From: a virus
IMG/VR virus record: IMGVR_UViG_3300048996_000071
Location: 1-60,544 of that record
Direction: 5' to 3' (one strand)
Length of the DNA: 60,544 nt
Shown piece after piece: positions 36,995 to 47,601 of the stretch (within the stretch, counting starts at the first letter, position 1; each line of letters opens with the position of its first letter). The notes under the pieces are model-generated. The model worked only from the letters and a program-made list of their open reading frames with translations, had not been told where the DNA came from and did no database searches. Made by a program: the position numbers and the translations under genes.

Positions 36995-39900
36995 GTGACA
37001 AGTTTTATCAACATCCAGATTCGGATCATGGCGCAGCAGGCGATGCGCCAGATTCAGCAGATGCAGGGCCAGATGAACGGCCTTGGCGGACAGTTCGGCA
37101 GGGCCAACAACTCTGCCCAGGGGTTTCGTAATACGCTCTCGGCCACGTCCCAGCACGTCACTCGGTTCGGTAGCCAGATGCAGTGGACCGGCCGACAGGT
37201 GGAGTATAACTTTACGCTACCAATAGTTGCAGCTGGCGCGGCGGCAATGAAGTTCGCGCTGGAAAACGAAGCTGCAATGGTGCGCGTGGAGAAGGTCTAC
37301 GGCGACGGCACGCAGACTCTCGAAGAGATGCGGCACGAGACCGATGCGCTCGGTCGTGCGTTTGAGCAGCTATCGAATAACTTCGGCGTGAACCGTGCGC
37401 AGGTTATCGCCATTGGTGCCGACTGGGCTGCCGCCGGATCCTCGGGTCTCGCTCTAGCTAAGGCTGTCGAGCAGACCCTGAAGACTATGATCCTCGGCGA
37501 GATGGGCTCGACGGAGGCAACGCGAGCACTCATTGCAATTCAGGCACAGTACACCCTGAGCACGAAAGAGCTTACCGAAACCATCGACATGCTCAACATG
37601 GTGGAGAACCAGACCGCCATTAAGCTGTCTGAACTGGTGGAGGGCTTTTCGCGTGCCGCCGGTACGGCACGTTCCGCTGGCGTCTCAACGCGCGAACTTG
37701 CCGCGATGATGGCTGCCCTCGTGCCAGCTGCCGGTACTGCCGCACAGGCTGGTAATGCACTCAAGACGATCTTCTCGCGGATGCTGGCCCCGACCGAGGA
37801 GGCCAAGGATGTCCTCGGCTTGATGGGCATTAACACCGCCGACATGGGGTGGCAGTCATTGAGCGCTGCTGACCGACTCATGACTCTCGCCAAGGCGTTC
37901 ACCAGCCTCGGCGGCGCTGAGGAGGATCACCTTACCGGTCAGGCGGCAGTGGTCAGCTCGCTGGTTGCCAGCCGATACCAGATCAACAAGTTCGAAGTCC
38001 TCATGCAGGACATGGTCCGGACGCAGGGGCGCTACCAGACCGCGCTGCGTGTGACCGAAGATGAGCAGAAGGTCTTCGACCAGTCGGTTCGAGAGCTGAA
38101 CGCGGTGCTGGATAGCAACCCGCGTAAGCTTGAGATGATCAAGGTGCTGATGCAGAACGCATTGGCAGACGCGATCCAGCCGATGATCCCGGCTATCCTA
38201 AGTCTGGCCAGTTCGGCGGCGGCGTTCTTCCAGAAGCTCAGTGAGCTGAATCCTTCGGTACTGAAGCTCATCACCGTACTCCTACTGCTGATCGCAGTAG
38301 TAGGTCCGTTGCTTCGGTACCTTGGGGCCACGTTCGTACTCCTTGGCTCCCTCGGTCGCGCCTTCGCGTTTGCCTCCACTCCAGTCCTCATGCTGGCTAG
38401 CGCGTTGTGGGTTCTGATCAAGATCCCGGTGCTTGCGTTCCTGTCGGTTGTCAGCAAGGGCGTCATGATGTTCGGCTTCATTGTGAGTCGAGTGTTCCTG
38501 GGCATCGGACTGGCATTCAAGTTGATGTGGCTCGGACTCAAGCTGCTGGCAGCTCTGACCTGGGTCGGCGTCGCGAGCATGATGGGCGCCTGGCGATTCT
38601 TCGTATTCAACATGATGGGCCTGCCCGCCGTACTGTTCGCGCGCGTTAGTGCAATCTTCGTCGCCGGATTCCAGACGCTGCGTGGCATCACGATTCTTGG
38701 CTGGGCCAACATCCGCGCAATCTTCTTGGCAATGACTGCAGCTGTTGGCATCATTCCTACCGCTGTCGCTTCACTGTTCCTGGTGTTGGCTTCTCAGTTT
38801 TGGGCTGGATTCCTTGGCCTGGCAACCATTGCCCAAAGGGCAACGGTTATGCTCAGCGGAGTTCTGTACCGAGGTTGGGCTGCACTTTTCATCGTGGCAA
38901 ACGGAATGTTCTTCACCTTGCGCAACATCTTCGTTGCGGGGTGGGCGTCCGTTCAGGCGGCAACCGCCACGGCCTGGGTCGGACTCAGGGCGCTGTTCGT
39001 CGCGGGCCGGGCAGCACTGCTTGGCATCTGGCTGACGATGCAGACTGTCATGCTGGTGCAGTGGCGGGCGATGTGGGCTGCCATGGTGCTGATCGGTGCG
39101 AACTTCATGTCGAGGATGCGTGGCATTTATGTTGCGTTCCTGATGATGACGCGCACGTTCAGTACATCCGTAATGGCGGCGCTGACGGGTCCGTGGGGTG
39201 CGGCCATTGCTCTTGTGATCCTTCTGGTGGTGATGTTCTGGGACGAGTTGAAGCAGGCCTGGAAGGCTATCGTCGAGGGAACCATCAAGGCGTTCAATGC
39301 GCTGCCACAAGGTGTACAGAACGCTATGCTGAATGTGGTTCGGGTTGTGCGGGCAGCCGTCATGGCAGTCTATAACCTGTTCAGCTGGATGAACCCCTGG
39401 GCGCACCACTCGCCGTCGCTCGTGGAAAATGTCACCTCCGGCGTGGCCGAGATCAAGAATCAGTTCGGTAGCCTCGGGGACATCGGCAGTGTATTCCAGC
39501 AGGCAGGTCTCGATCTCGAAGAGTTCGGGATGCACGTCCGCAAGCTCCAGGCTGCAGCAGACGCGAAGGCGTGGGAAGATCTTCGCAAGCAGTTGCAGTC
39601 CATTGCGCCTGCGGCTATTCCAAGCTTCGACAAGTTGGTATCGATTCTGGGTCCGCTCAAGGACCTACTCGAAGATATCAACGTAGACCTGCGTGCACAG
39701 CAGATGATCGTCGACAGTCTCAAGCCTGGGCTGGACGCGGCTAACTCTGCGTACGACGAGCAGAAGAACATCCTCGACGGGCTCGCGAAGGCTGCCGACG
39801 CCTACCAGAACCAACTTGACGCCGCAAAGCAGAAACTGGAAGACTTTGCCTCTGCGCCCATCGAAGGCATGAAGGCGATGGGTGATGCCATCTTCGCCAA

Positions 39901-42250
39901 TACGATGGAGCAGAAGCGCCTTCAACTGCAGCTCATGCAGATGGAGGATGCGGTTGGGCCACTCGACCAGCTCCAGGGTCGCCTCGATGCCATTAATGGG
40001 CAGATGGAGTTGCTGTCGGGCGAACAGACCAATCTTCGCAATGCCGGGGCGGGCAGCGAGATCCTGTCTCAATACGACGACCAGATCGCTGCACTCGAAG
40101 ACCAGCAGCGAGCCATCAACGAGCAGGTCAAGCCGCTGCAGGATCTGTCCGACGCGATCGATGACCTCGGCCGCAAGGGGCAGATGCTGGATCTTGAAAA
40201 CAGTCTGAAGTTCGATCCCCTGAAGAAGCAGATCGATGATGTTGCCCACTCTATGAAGGAGTTGCCGTTCGAGGAGATCCTTGCCGGGATCACCGAGCAG
40301 CGTGCCGCGGTCGATGACCTGACCCAGAAGTATAACGAGGCGCAGGACGCCGTTGACGCACAGAAGGAAGTCGTCGATCAGCTCGACGCCGCGCGTCAGG
40401 CCCTGCAACTCACGTATGATCTGGAGAAGGCGAAGCTAGACGAACTCACCGACAAGTACCAGCAGGTCGAGGATCGCATTCGGTCCATTGAGCAGGCGTT
40501 CCGTGATCTTGGGCAGGCAGCCCGGGATGCATCCGATGCCTACGTCTCGCCTGGCGTGCAGAACTTCCTGGATGCCGCTGGTGGTAGCTTCCCCGACCCA
40601 GGCGGCAAAGGCGGCATGGGTCGTGAACAGACCGACATCGCGGATCAGTCCAAGTTGATCGACGACTTTACCAAGGAGCTTGCTGACAAGACGAAGAACA
40701 TGTTCGGCATGTTCGACTTCTTGGAGCCGATCAAGAGGGGGTGGAACAAGGCGTGGGGATGGGTTAAGGAAAACATCGGCCCGACGTTCGGCGAGATCGG
40801 CGGAATCTTCGGCGAGAAGATGGCAGGCCTGAACCCATTCAAGGGCGCGAGCAAGTGGGTCGAAGCTGGCAAGGAGATTCTCGGCGATATCGGCGGATTC
40901 TTTTCGGACATCTGGAAGCTCATTGGTCCAGATGTTATGAAGATCTTCAGTGAGACCTGGAAGGCGCTCCAGGATGGATTCAAAACCATCCAGCCCGAGA
41001 TTGCGAAGTTCAAAGATCTCATCGGACCCGCTGGTGAATCGATCAAGACCATCTGGTCGGCACTCGGGCCGATACTTGGCGTCATTCTTGGCCTCCTTGT
41101 TGCGGTTGTCAAGGTGTTGCTTTCGGGATTGGCTGGTCTCGTCGGTCCTCTAATCAAGGGCATTGCGGATGTTATCGCTGGCATCATCCGGGTGATTCGG
41201 GGACTCATCGAGGTAATTGTCGGCATCTTCACGGGCGACAAGGACAAGATCTGGAGCGGCGTCAAGGATATCTTCCTTGGCCTGTGGGATATCATCGTGG
41301 CAGCACTCGAGGGTCTAGCCAGTTCCCTCCTGGGCCTCTTCTGGGGCCTGGTCAATGGCATCGTCGAGGCAGCCATCTGGCTGTGGGACGAGCTGGTTGG
41401 CCACTCGATTATCCCTGACATCGTCAATGGCATCAGCGAGTGGTGGGACAAGCTTGTAGCTTGGACGAAGGCGCCGTTCCTCCTGATCAAGGACATCATC
41501 ATGGCGGTGGTGGATTGGGCGAAGGGCAAGTTCGACGAGTGGATCGAGAAGACCAAGTGGGTCCGCGACAAGATTAGCGAATACATCGGAGCCGTGACCG
41601 ACAGGTTCTGGGACATCGTCACCAATATCAAAGGCGTCTGGGATAACTTCTGGAGCTGGATCGACCGGATCGTTGACAGGCTGAACGGCATGAAGGATCG
41701 GTTCTCGTTCGGCGGTATTTTCGATGGGCTGAAGAACGCCTTCAGGGATGCGATGAACTGGATCGTAGGCAAGTGGAACAACCTGAGTTTCGGAGTCGGA
41801 GACTTCAAGATCGGCACGCCGGACATCGACTTCTTTGCGAGCGGCGGCGTGACCAACGGGGTTGCGGTGGTGGGCGAGGGTCGGTCACAATATCCGGAGT
41901 ACGTCATCCCGACGGACCCGAATTACCGCAAGCGTGCGGTTCAGTTGTTCGCCGATCTTGGTAAGCAGCTTGGTGTTGGCAGTTCGCGCGAGGGTGCACT
42001 GCTTGCCAGCATTGTGGCGGGACAGAAGCACGGCGCCTTCGGCCAGAAGGTTCAGATGCTTGCGTCTGGCGGAATTACTGGTCGTAACTGGAAGTTTCGC
42101 GGAGTTGGTGGTAGCGCCGTAGTCTTCGCGCCAGTCACCAAGCACTCGGAATATCACTTCCATGGCGACCTGTCCTTCCCGAACATCAAGAACGGCGAGG
42201 ACGCAGAGACGTTTGTCAGGAACCTTGAAGCATTGTTGAATGAGGGATAA
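36995..42250 (+). CDS. Tape measure protein
   Basis: 1751 aa from GTG 36995, the longest gene. Helical N-terminus (QAMRQIQQMQGQMNGL), several hydrophobic segments between about 410 and 780, long coiled regions (about 880-1190), and a C-terminal domain. Length sets tail length, so about 250-270 nm by the usual rule of thumb. Follows the chaperones as expected. Part of it may also act in DNA injection. Confidence 0.92.
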   Translation: MTSFINIQIRIMAQQAMRQIQQMQGQMNGLGGQFGRANNSAQGFRNTLSATSQHVTRFGSQMQWTGRQVEYNFTLPIVAAGAAAMKFALENEAAMVRVEKVYGDGTQTLEEMRHETDALGRAFEQLSNNFGVNRAQVIAIGADWAAAGSSGLALAKAVEQTLKTMILGEMGSTEATRALIAIQAQYTLSTKELTETIDMLNMVENQTAIKLSELVEGFSRAAGTARSAGVSTRELAAMMAALVPAAGTAAQAGNALKTIFSRMLAPTEEAKDVLGLMGINTADMGWQSLSAADRLMTLAKAFTSLGGAEEDHLTGQAAVVSSLVASRYQINKFEVLMQDMVRTQGRYQTALRVTEDEQKVFDQSVRELNAVLDSNPRKLEMIKVLMQNALADAIQPMIPAILSLASSAAAFFQKLSELNPSVLKLITVLLLLIAVVGPLLRYLGATFVLLGSLGRAFAFASTPVLMLASALWVLIKIPVLAFLSVVSKGVMMFGFIVSRVFLGIGLAFKLMWLGLKLLAALTWVGVASMMGAWRFFVFNMMGLPAVLFARVSAIFVAGFQTLRGITILGWANIRAIFLAMTAAVGIIPTAVASLFLVLASQFWAGFLGLATIAQRATVMLSGVLYRGWAALFIVANGMFFTLRNIFVAGWASVQAATATAWVGLRALFVAGRAALLGIWLTMQTVMLVQWRAMWAAMVLIGANFMSRMRGIYVAFLMMTRTFSTSVMAALTGPWGAAIALVILLVVMFWDELKQAWKAIVEGTIKAFNALPQGVQNAMLNVVRVVRAAVMAVYNLFSWMNPWAHHSPSLVENVTSGVAEIKNQFGSLGDIGSVFQQAGLDLEEFGMHVRKLQAAADAKAWEDLRKQLQSIAPAAIPSFDKLVSILGPLKDLLEDINVDLRAQQMIVDSLKPGLDAANSAYDEQKNILDGLAKAADAYQNQLDAAKQKLEDFASAPIEGMKAMGDAIFANTMEQKRLQLQLMQMEDAVGPLDQLQGRLDAINGQMELLSGEQTNLRNAGAGSEILSQYDDQIAALEDQQRAINEQVKPLQDLSDAIDDLGRKGQMLDLENSLKFDPLKKQIDDVAHSMKELPFEEILAGITEQRAAVDDLTQKYNEAQDAVDAQKEVVDQLDAARQALQLTYDLEKAKLDELTDKYQQVEDRIRSIEQAFRDLGQAARDASDAYVSPGVQNFLDAAGGSFPDPGGKGGMGREQTDIADQSKLIDDFTKELADKTKNMFGMFDFLEPIKRGWNKAWGWVKENIGPTFGEIGGIFGEKMAGLNPFKGASKWVEAGKEILGDIGGFFSDIWKLIGPDVMKIFSETWKALQDGFKTIQPEIAKFKDLIGPAGESIKTIWSALGPILGVILGLLVAVVKVLLSGLAGLVGPLIKGIADVIAGIIRVIRGLIEVIVGIFTGDKDKIWSGVKDIFLGLWDIIVAALEGLASSLLGLFWGLVNGIVEAAIWLWDELVGHSIIPDIVNGISEWWDKLVAWTKAPFLLIKDIIMAVVDWAKGKFDEWIEKTKWVRDKISEYIGAVTDRFWDIVTNIKGVWDNFWSWIDRIVDRLNGMKDRFSFGGIFDGLKNAFRDAMNWIVGKWNNLSFGVGDFKIGTPDIDFFASGGVTNGVAVVGEGRSQYPEYVIPTDPNYRKRAVQLFADLGKQLGVGSSREGALLASIVAGQKHGAFGQKVQMLASGGITGRNWKFRGVGGSAVVFAPVTKHSEYHFHGDLSFPNIKNGEDAETFVRNLEALLNEG

Positions 42251-45200
42251 TGAGTGCAGTAGAACTTCGCGCCTTGGGGACGACTGCAACGTACGCCCCC
42301 GTGATGAAGCGCGCCACTGCTCACCTCTCGACTGGGCAGTCTGTACTGGTTGTTCCGGACATGAACTTGGTTGGTGCCCAGGGAGCTGACGTCTCTGGCA
42401 CCGCCAAGTTTCTGGTGTACGTTTCGACTGACTCTGCTCGAACCGCGTACACCATGTTCGCCTATACGCCAGCCGTCGCACCGATGCTTGCCGCAAAGAG
42501 TGCGATCTGCTCTGTGGCCCGATCGGCCAGTGACAACAGACTCCTCATCGCCTACCAGGGCATCGACAACAGCGTTCGCCTGATCACACTTGCGTGGTCA
42601 GGCACCGCGTACACCGGCGGCACCGAGCAGACGGTTATCGCAGCCAATGCCGTGACGAACCGCATCAGGGCGATCGACGTTGACGACACTGGGCCGAGCA
42701 TCATCAGCCCGGCGGTGGCGGTGTACGAGTCGCTGGCCAGCAGTGGACAGGGTGCTTACGTCAGGGCGTACATTCGTAAGGATGACCAGACGACGTGGAT
42801 CAAAGCCTGGGAAGAGCAGATCTTCACCAGTCAGTTCATCAACGCTGGCAGCGAGGACATCTGTATCGCGTGGGACGCGAGTAATCTTTCGGCGAACGTG
42901 AACCGCCTGGCGATCTACTACACGCGCAACCACACGACGGGCGACCTCGGAGACAAGGTCGTTGAGATCAGTGTGAACGTCAACACTGCGACGACGAACT
43001 CGGCCACGTTGACGGGCACATGGTTCAGCAATCTGAATCAGAACATTGCCGCCGGAACGCGCCGCGGCTGGCTGTTCAGCGAGGCGAGTGGCGTCTGGAT
43101 GTTTGCCACTTCTGTTGGCAGTACGTCGCCGTTCTTCATGGCGGCGCGACTGTATCACAACGTCTTCACCGGCATCATTCAGAACAAGACTGTTCAAAGT
43201 CCGGCCACCCAGGCGCAGCCTACAAGCGTCTTCAATATCGTGCGATCGATCTTCCCGCAGGGTGCGGTGGCCTGCAGCTTCTCCGACGGTCGAGTGATGT
43301 TTACCTACTCGGGTCTCGGCCTCCTGGTCAGCTACACTACGCGGTCCGTCGTTATCAGGTTTTCGACGACGACGACTGTAACCTCCGCACTCTCTATCGA
43401 CACAGCGCCGCGTATCTTTGACCTGGGATACACGTTGGCCGACGGTGTCATCGGAGTATACGGCGGTGACAATAAGCGCCTTTCGGTAGGCGACTTCCAG
43501 TTCAACGTGATGGCGATGTATGGCAACAAGGGCGTGTCCCTGAATGCCATAAACAACGACACCTTTGACCGCACCGTCGCAAACGGCCTTGGCACGTCGA
43601 ACAGTGGCTACGCCTGGAGCGTGATCGGTACCGCCTCGAACTATGCGGTGAACGGCTCGGCTGCTACCATGTCAATGGCTGCGGTCAACACAGCGTATAA
43701 GGCGATAACGACTGCTGGACCAAGTGCTGCCGACAGCTCGCAGTACGTTGACATCACGGTTCCAGTTCTGGCAACTGGCGCCACGATTAACGTTGGCCTT
43801 GTTGCCAGGTACCTGAACGCGAGCAACTTCTACGAGCTGAATATCAACTTCCTCACCACCAACGCGATTCAGCTGACGGTCAACAAGACTGTGGCCGGAG
43901 CGGTTTCGACCGTCGCAGGCCCAACCGCATCCGGCCTGACTCACGTGGCTGGAACGACGTATCGTATCAAGCTTCTGGTGACGGGCAACGCGATTAATGC
44001 CTACATCTGGAGTCCGGGCGGCGTGGAGCCAGCTCCACAGATCGCGACGACGGACGCCTCGCTGTCGTCGGCCGGGCAGCAAGGTTTCAGCTGTAGCCGA
44101 AACACTGGCAACACGAACGGCGTACAGTCGATCACCTTTGACAACTACGCGTACTTCGCGGCACTTCAGTTCATCTCGCGAAGGGCGCGAGCGGTGACCG
44201 AGGATGTTCCGAGTGCGCCTACGGTTGTTGCGCCGATCAACACAGTCGTAGCCAAGAACACACTGGATATGCGCGTCCAGTCCCAGAATATCAACATCTA
44301 CAGTAACGCCCTGGGGAAGGTCGAGGTTCAGCTCGCGGTCGACGCCGGATTCACTACCAGTCTGCGCACCATCACTGAGGCGGACTCTAGCTACGTTTCC
44401 CTTTCGGCAACGACTGGGACGACCCCGCCTATCAGGGTCACGACACTGACAGCGAGTGGAGTAAATGCTCTGTTCGCAGGCACTTGGTACCTGCGTGCGA
44501 GGATGATTGACGATCTGGGTGGCGCGTCATCGTACAGCGCAACGGTCAGCTTCATCGTGTCCCATCCGCCGACCGCTACGCCCACAGCGCCGGCCGCCGG
44601 GTCCAGCCTGATCTACGGAACTGGCGACGTTACATTCAGTTGGAACTTCAGTGACTCGGAGCCGACAGATACTCAGTCTGCCTATCAGGTCATTGTTGCC
44701 CGACTGGACACTGGCGCAATAGTCTGGGATTCTGGCAAGGTTATCTCATCCGCTAAGTCGGCGGTAAACAACTTCGCATCGGGACTGAAGGACATCCCGA
44801 TGCAGTGGACCGTATCATTGTGGGACTCGGGCAACTCGCAGGGTCCGCTCTCTGCGCCGGGCATGTTTACGGTCATGGACCCACCCACCGTGTCCATCAC
44901 GGCGCCCACGGGTGCCAGCACGGTGACCACGGCGCTGCCCACAATCACGTGGAACTTCACCGCTGGTGGCACTCGGACCCAGCGCGGCTATCGTGTACTG
45001 ATTTACGATCGTGACCCGGTTCCGGATGTCGTCGTTGCTGATACTGGCTGGCTGATGGGTGCGGCAGTTTCGTATACCTTCCCCACGCAGGTGCTACAGC
45101 AGAGCGACATCAACGCATTTACCGAGGGCTTCGAAGCAGGCGTCGCGGGTTGGACGGCGACGAACTGCACGATCGCATCGAATGCCGTCAACTTCCACAG

Positions 45201-46383
45201 CGGCACCAAGTCGGCGCTGCTCACTGTGACCGGCACGCCAACCCAGGCGTACGCTCGTCCTGGAGAGATTCCCGTGGTCGGTGGCGACTGGTACTATGCT
45301 TCGACCTGGGTGCACTGTGTCGCGGGCTACTCGCTGGTCGGCGTCGCCATCGACTGGATCGACGCGACCCACACGTACATCAGCACCACGATCATGCCTG
45401 GCAATGGCGGCCCACTGGCTGCGAACACCTGGGAGCAGCGCGTCATTGCATCGGCACAGGCTCCGGCTAATGCCGCGTACGCTGTAGTTGGTCCGACGAT
45501 CAGTGGCAACCCGCCCACGAGCACTGCGGTGTCGTTCGACGATGTGGCATTCGACGAACTCAACTACCAGGTGTATGTATACGTCCAGGACACGGTTGGA
45601 CTCCAGGCAGTTGACAACGAACTGTTCATTACGGACTGGGTGCCACCGGCCCAGGCCGCCGCAACGGCCACCTCGCTTGACAACTTCAAGATTACGGTAG
45701 CCTGGACGAATGCGGCCCAGGACGCCAACTGGATTTCGTGGCGGGTATACAGGCGCTACATGGTGACGGCAACGTCGGACCTGGATCTGTATGACACGGC
45801 GCATGTATGGACCCTGGTGGACGAGCAGTTCGCGTCCTCGGCTAGCATGTCGTTCCAGGACTATCTGGCCCCGCTGAACAGGCAGATTCAGTACTGCGTG
45901 GTTCAGCTGGCTGACCGATTCGGGTCGATGATCGAGTCGGACATTGTAAGCATGTCGACGATTACCTTGGTCGGTGACCGGTACTACTTCGTACCCGAGG
46001 TTCCGATCGGCTCCATCGCATCGTTCGAGGCGGCCAACGTGACGGCCGATGGGTTCGCCAAGGAAGTCGAACAGGCAGTCATCCACGTCAAGGGTCGCGG
46101 GCGCCAGGTTCAGATCGGTGACGACTTGGGTTACATCGGAAGTCTCACCATCAAGTTGCGCAACCCGGCAACGGCTCGCCGGGACCGCGAGTTCTTCGAG
46201 TTCCTGTCCAGCGACGATGCTGGAAACGTCTACATCAGGAGCCCCTTCGGTGACGTCTTGTATGTAGCCTTTGGTAACATACCCACGACCCGAATCGCTG
46301 GGACTGGCCTGGGCGACATGGCTGACATTACAGTCCCTTACATGGTTGTGTTCGGCACTCTGCCGGTCACCCGTAACTCCTGA
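42250..46383 (+). CDS. Large minor tail protein, 1377 aa
   Basis: ATG 42250 overlaps the tape measure stop by ATGA-like coupling. The N-terminal 400 residues have repeated beta strands. Later parts show concanavalin-like segments (NTFDR/FDDVAF-type phrases) and fibronectin-III-like regions (about 740-960). The C-terminal 120 residues (VGDRYYFVPEVPIGSIASFE) resemble a baseplate-binding domain. Probably a distal tail or baseplate hub with carbohydrate contacts. Confidence 0.75.
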   Translation: MSAVELRALGTTATYAPVMKRATAHLSTGQSVLVVPDMNLVGAQGADVSGTAKFLVYVSTDSARTAYTMFAYTPAVAPMLAAKSAICSVARSASDNRLLIAYQGIDNSVRLITLAWSGTAYTGGTEQTVIAANAVTNRIRAIDVDDTGPSIISPAVAVYESLASSGQGAYVRAYIRKDDQTTWIKAWEEQIFTSQFINAGSEDICIAWDASNLSANVNRLAIYYTRNHTTGDLGDKVVEISVNVNTATTNSATLTGTWFSNLNQNIAAGTRRGWLFSEASGVWMFATSVGSTSPFFMAARLYHNVFTGIIQNKTVQSPATQAQPTSVFNIVRSIFPQGAVACSFSDGRVMFTYSGLGLLVSYTTRSVVIRFSTTTTVTSALSIDTAPRIFDLGYTLADGVIGVYGGDNKRLSVGDFQFNVMAMYGNKGVSLNAINNDTFDRTVANGLGTSNSGYAWSVIGTASNYAVNGSAATMSMAAVNTAYKAITTAGPSAADSSQYVDITVPVLATGATINVGLVARYLNASNFYELNINFLTTNAIQLTVNKTVAGAVSTVAGPTASGLTHVAGTTYRIKLLVTGNAINAYIWSPGGVEPAPQIATTDASLSSAGQQGFSCSRNTGNTNGVQSITFDNYAYFAALQFISRRARAVTEDVPSAPTVVAPINTVVAKNTLDMRVQSQNINIYSNALGKVEVQLAVDAGFTTSLRTITEADSSYVSLSATTGTTPPIRVTTLTASGVNALFAGTWYLRARMIDDLGGASSYSATVSFIVSHPPTATPTAPAAGSSLIYGTGDVTFSWNFSDSEPTDTQSAYQVIVARLDTGAIVWDSGKVISSAKSAVNNFASGLKDIPMQWTVSLWDSGNSQGPLSAPGMFTVMDPPTVSITAPTGASTVTTALPTITWNFTAGGTRTQRGYRVLIYDRDPVPDVVVADTGWLMGAAVSYTFPTQVLQQSDINAFTEGFEAGVAGWTATNCTIASNAVNFHSGTKSALLTVTGTPTQAYARPGEIPVVGGDWYYASTWVHCVAGYSLVGVAIDWIDATHTYISTTIMPGNGGPLAANTWEQRVIASAQAPANAAYAVVGPTISGNPPTSTAVSFDDVAFDELNYQVYVYVQDTVGLQAVDNELFITDWVPPAQAAATATSLDNFKITVAWTNAAQDANWISWRVYRRYMVTATSDLDLYDTAHVWTLVDEQFASSASMSFQDYLAPLNRQIQYCVVQLADRFGSMIESDIVSMSTITLVGDRYYFVPEVPIGSIASFEAANVTADGFAKEVEQAVIHVKGRGRQVQIGDDLGYIGSLTIKLRNPATARRDREFFEFLSSDDAGNVYIRSPFGDVLYVAFGNIPTTRIAGTGLGDMADITVPYMVVFGTLPVTRNS

Positions 46384-46395
46384 GAGGGTGGCGTT

Positions 46396-47601
46396 ATGAG
46401 CTTCGCGCCCGGACCCTACCCTCCAATTCCGGACCAGGGTCTACCGCCGGACGAGGTGATTGATGCCTTGATCGCTGGCATTGTTCGTATCACTCGGCGG
46501 GTAGAGATTTACGAGAACGATGCGATTACTCCCTTCGACATTCCACTGTGGGATGGGCGACTTGTCGACGGAGAGGTGACCGTCGACCGCGAGCGTGACG
46601 AGCGTCGCATGTGCGACGTCACCCTCACGAACTACGACAACGCCTTGCGGATCAACCCGATCGACGGATTCTGGTACGACAAGATTCTCAAGGTGTTCTG
46701 GGGTATCCGGTACTTCTCGGCGGGCGTCGAGAAGCGATGGGAAACTCAGATCGGCGAGTTCCTGATCGACAGTATCTCCGAGGCGTCGTTCCCGCACACC
46801 GTAAAGATCGTCGGCAGGGACTACGCAAAGAAGTGTCTTCAGACAAAACTTAAGAGCAGCCTCTCGTTCTCGCAGTATACACCTGTCGAGGATATCATCG
46901 CCGCCCTTGCGGGCAACAGTGGCATCACGAAGCTGTCGTTGCCATACACCGGCCAGGGCTTCGCTCAGGACATCGTGTTCGAGCGAGGCACCGAGCGCTG
47001 GAAGGTGATGCGTCAGCTTGCCGAATCTATCGGGTATGAGCTATACTTCCGTGGTGACGGCAACCTCACCATGCGTCCGTACGGCGACCCGACCTTGAGT
47101 CCGCTACGATGGATCTTCAATCAGAGTCCACTCGACGGGACGCTGGTCAACTACGAGCGGACCAGTAACGACTCGAGAATCAAGAATCACATCATCGTCA
47201 CGGGCGCCACTACGACCGACCTGAACGGCTTCACTCAGACTGCATTTGGCGAGGCGATCAACAACGACACTATCTCGCCCACGAGGGTGTCGCGCATCGG
47301 CGACAGGGTGGACCCTATCGAGTCTGACTACATCACCGACAGCGTCCAAGCGCAGGCACTTGCGGAACAGCGCCTGCGCGTTTCGGCGCTGGAAGAGTTC
47401 GACATCAACTTCGAGAGCGTCATCATTCCCTGGCTTGACGGCGGTGATATCGTTGACATCGTAGACAGGGGCGAGGGAGAGTATGTCCCGAGCCGGTTCC
47501 TGTTGGTCAACTTCACATTCCCGCTAGCACTGAATCCGATGACAGGTACTGCCAGGCGTGTCACCATCGTCGGGACCACGCATGCTCTGGAGTATCAGTA
47601 A
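46396..47601 (+). CDS. Minor tail protein/baseplate hub, 401 aa
   Basis: ATG 46396 with GAGAGGGTGGCGTT upstream. The pattern RRVEIYENDAITPFDIPLWDGRLVDGEVTVDRERDERR and FVLDVSFPALNPMTGTARR-like C-terminus are typical of the tail-hub proteins following the large minor tail gene in actinophages. Likely part of the central hub. Confidence 0.75.
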   Translation: MSFAPGPYPPIPDQGLPPDEVIDALIAGIVRITRRVEIYENDAITPFDIPLWDGRLVDGEVTVDRERDERRMCDVTLTNYDNALRINPIDGFWYDKILKVFWGIRYFSAGVEKRWETQIGEFLIDSISEASFPHTVKIVGRDYAKKCLQTKLKSSLSFSQYTPVEDIIAALAGNSGITKLSLPYTGQGFAQDIVFERGTERWKVMRQLAESIGYELYFRGDGNLTMRPYGDPTLSPLRWIFNQSPLDGTLVNYERTSNDSRIKNHIIVTGATTTDLNGFTQTAFGEAINNDTISPTRVSRIGDRVDPIESDYITDSVQAQALAEQRLRVSALEEFDINFESVIIPWLDGGDIVDIVDRGEGEYVPSRFLLVNFTFPLALNPMTGTARRVTIVGTTHALEYQ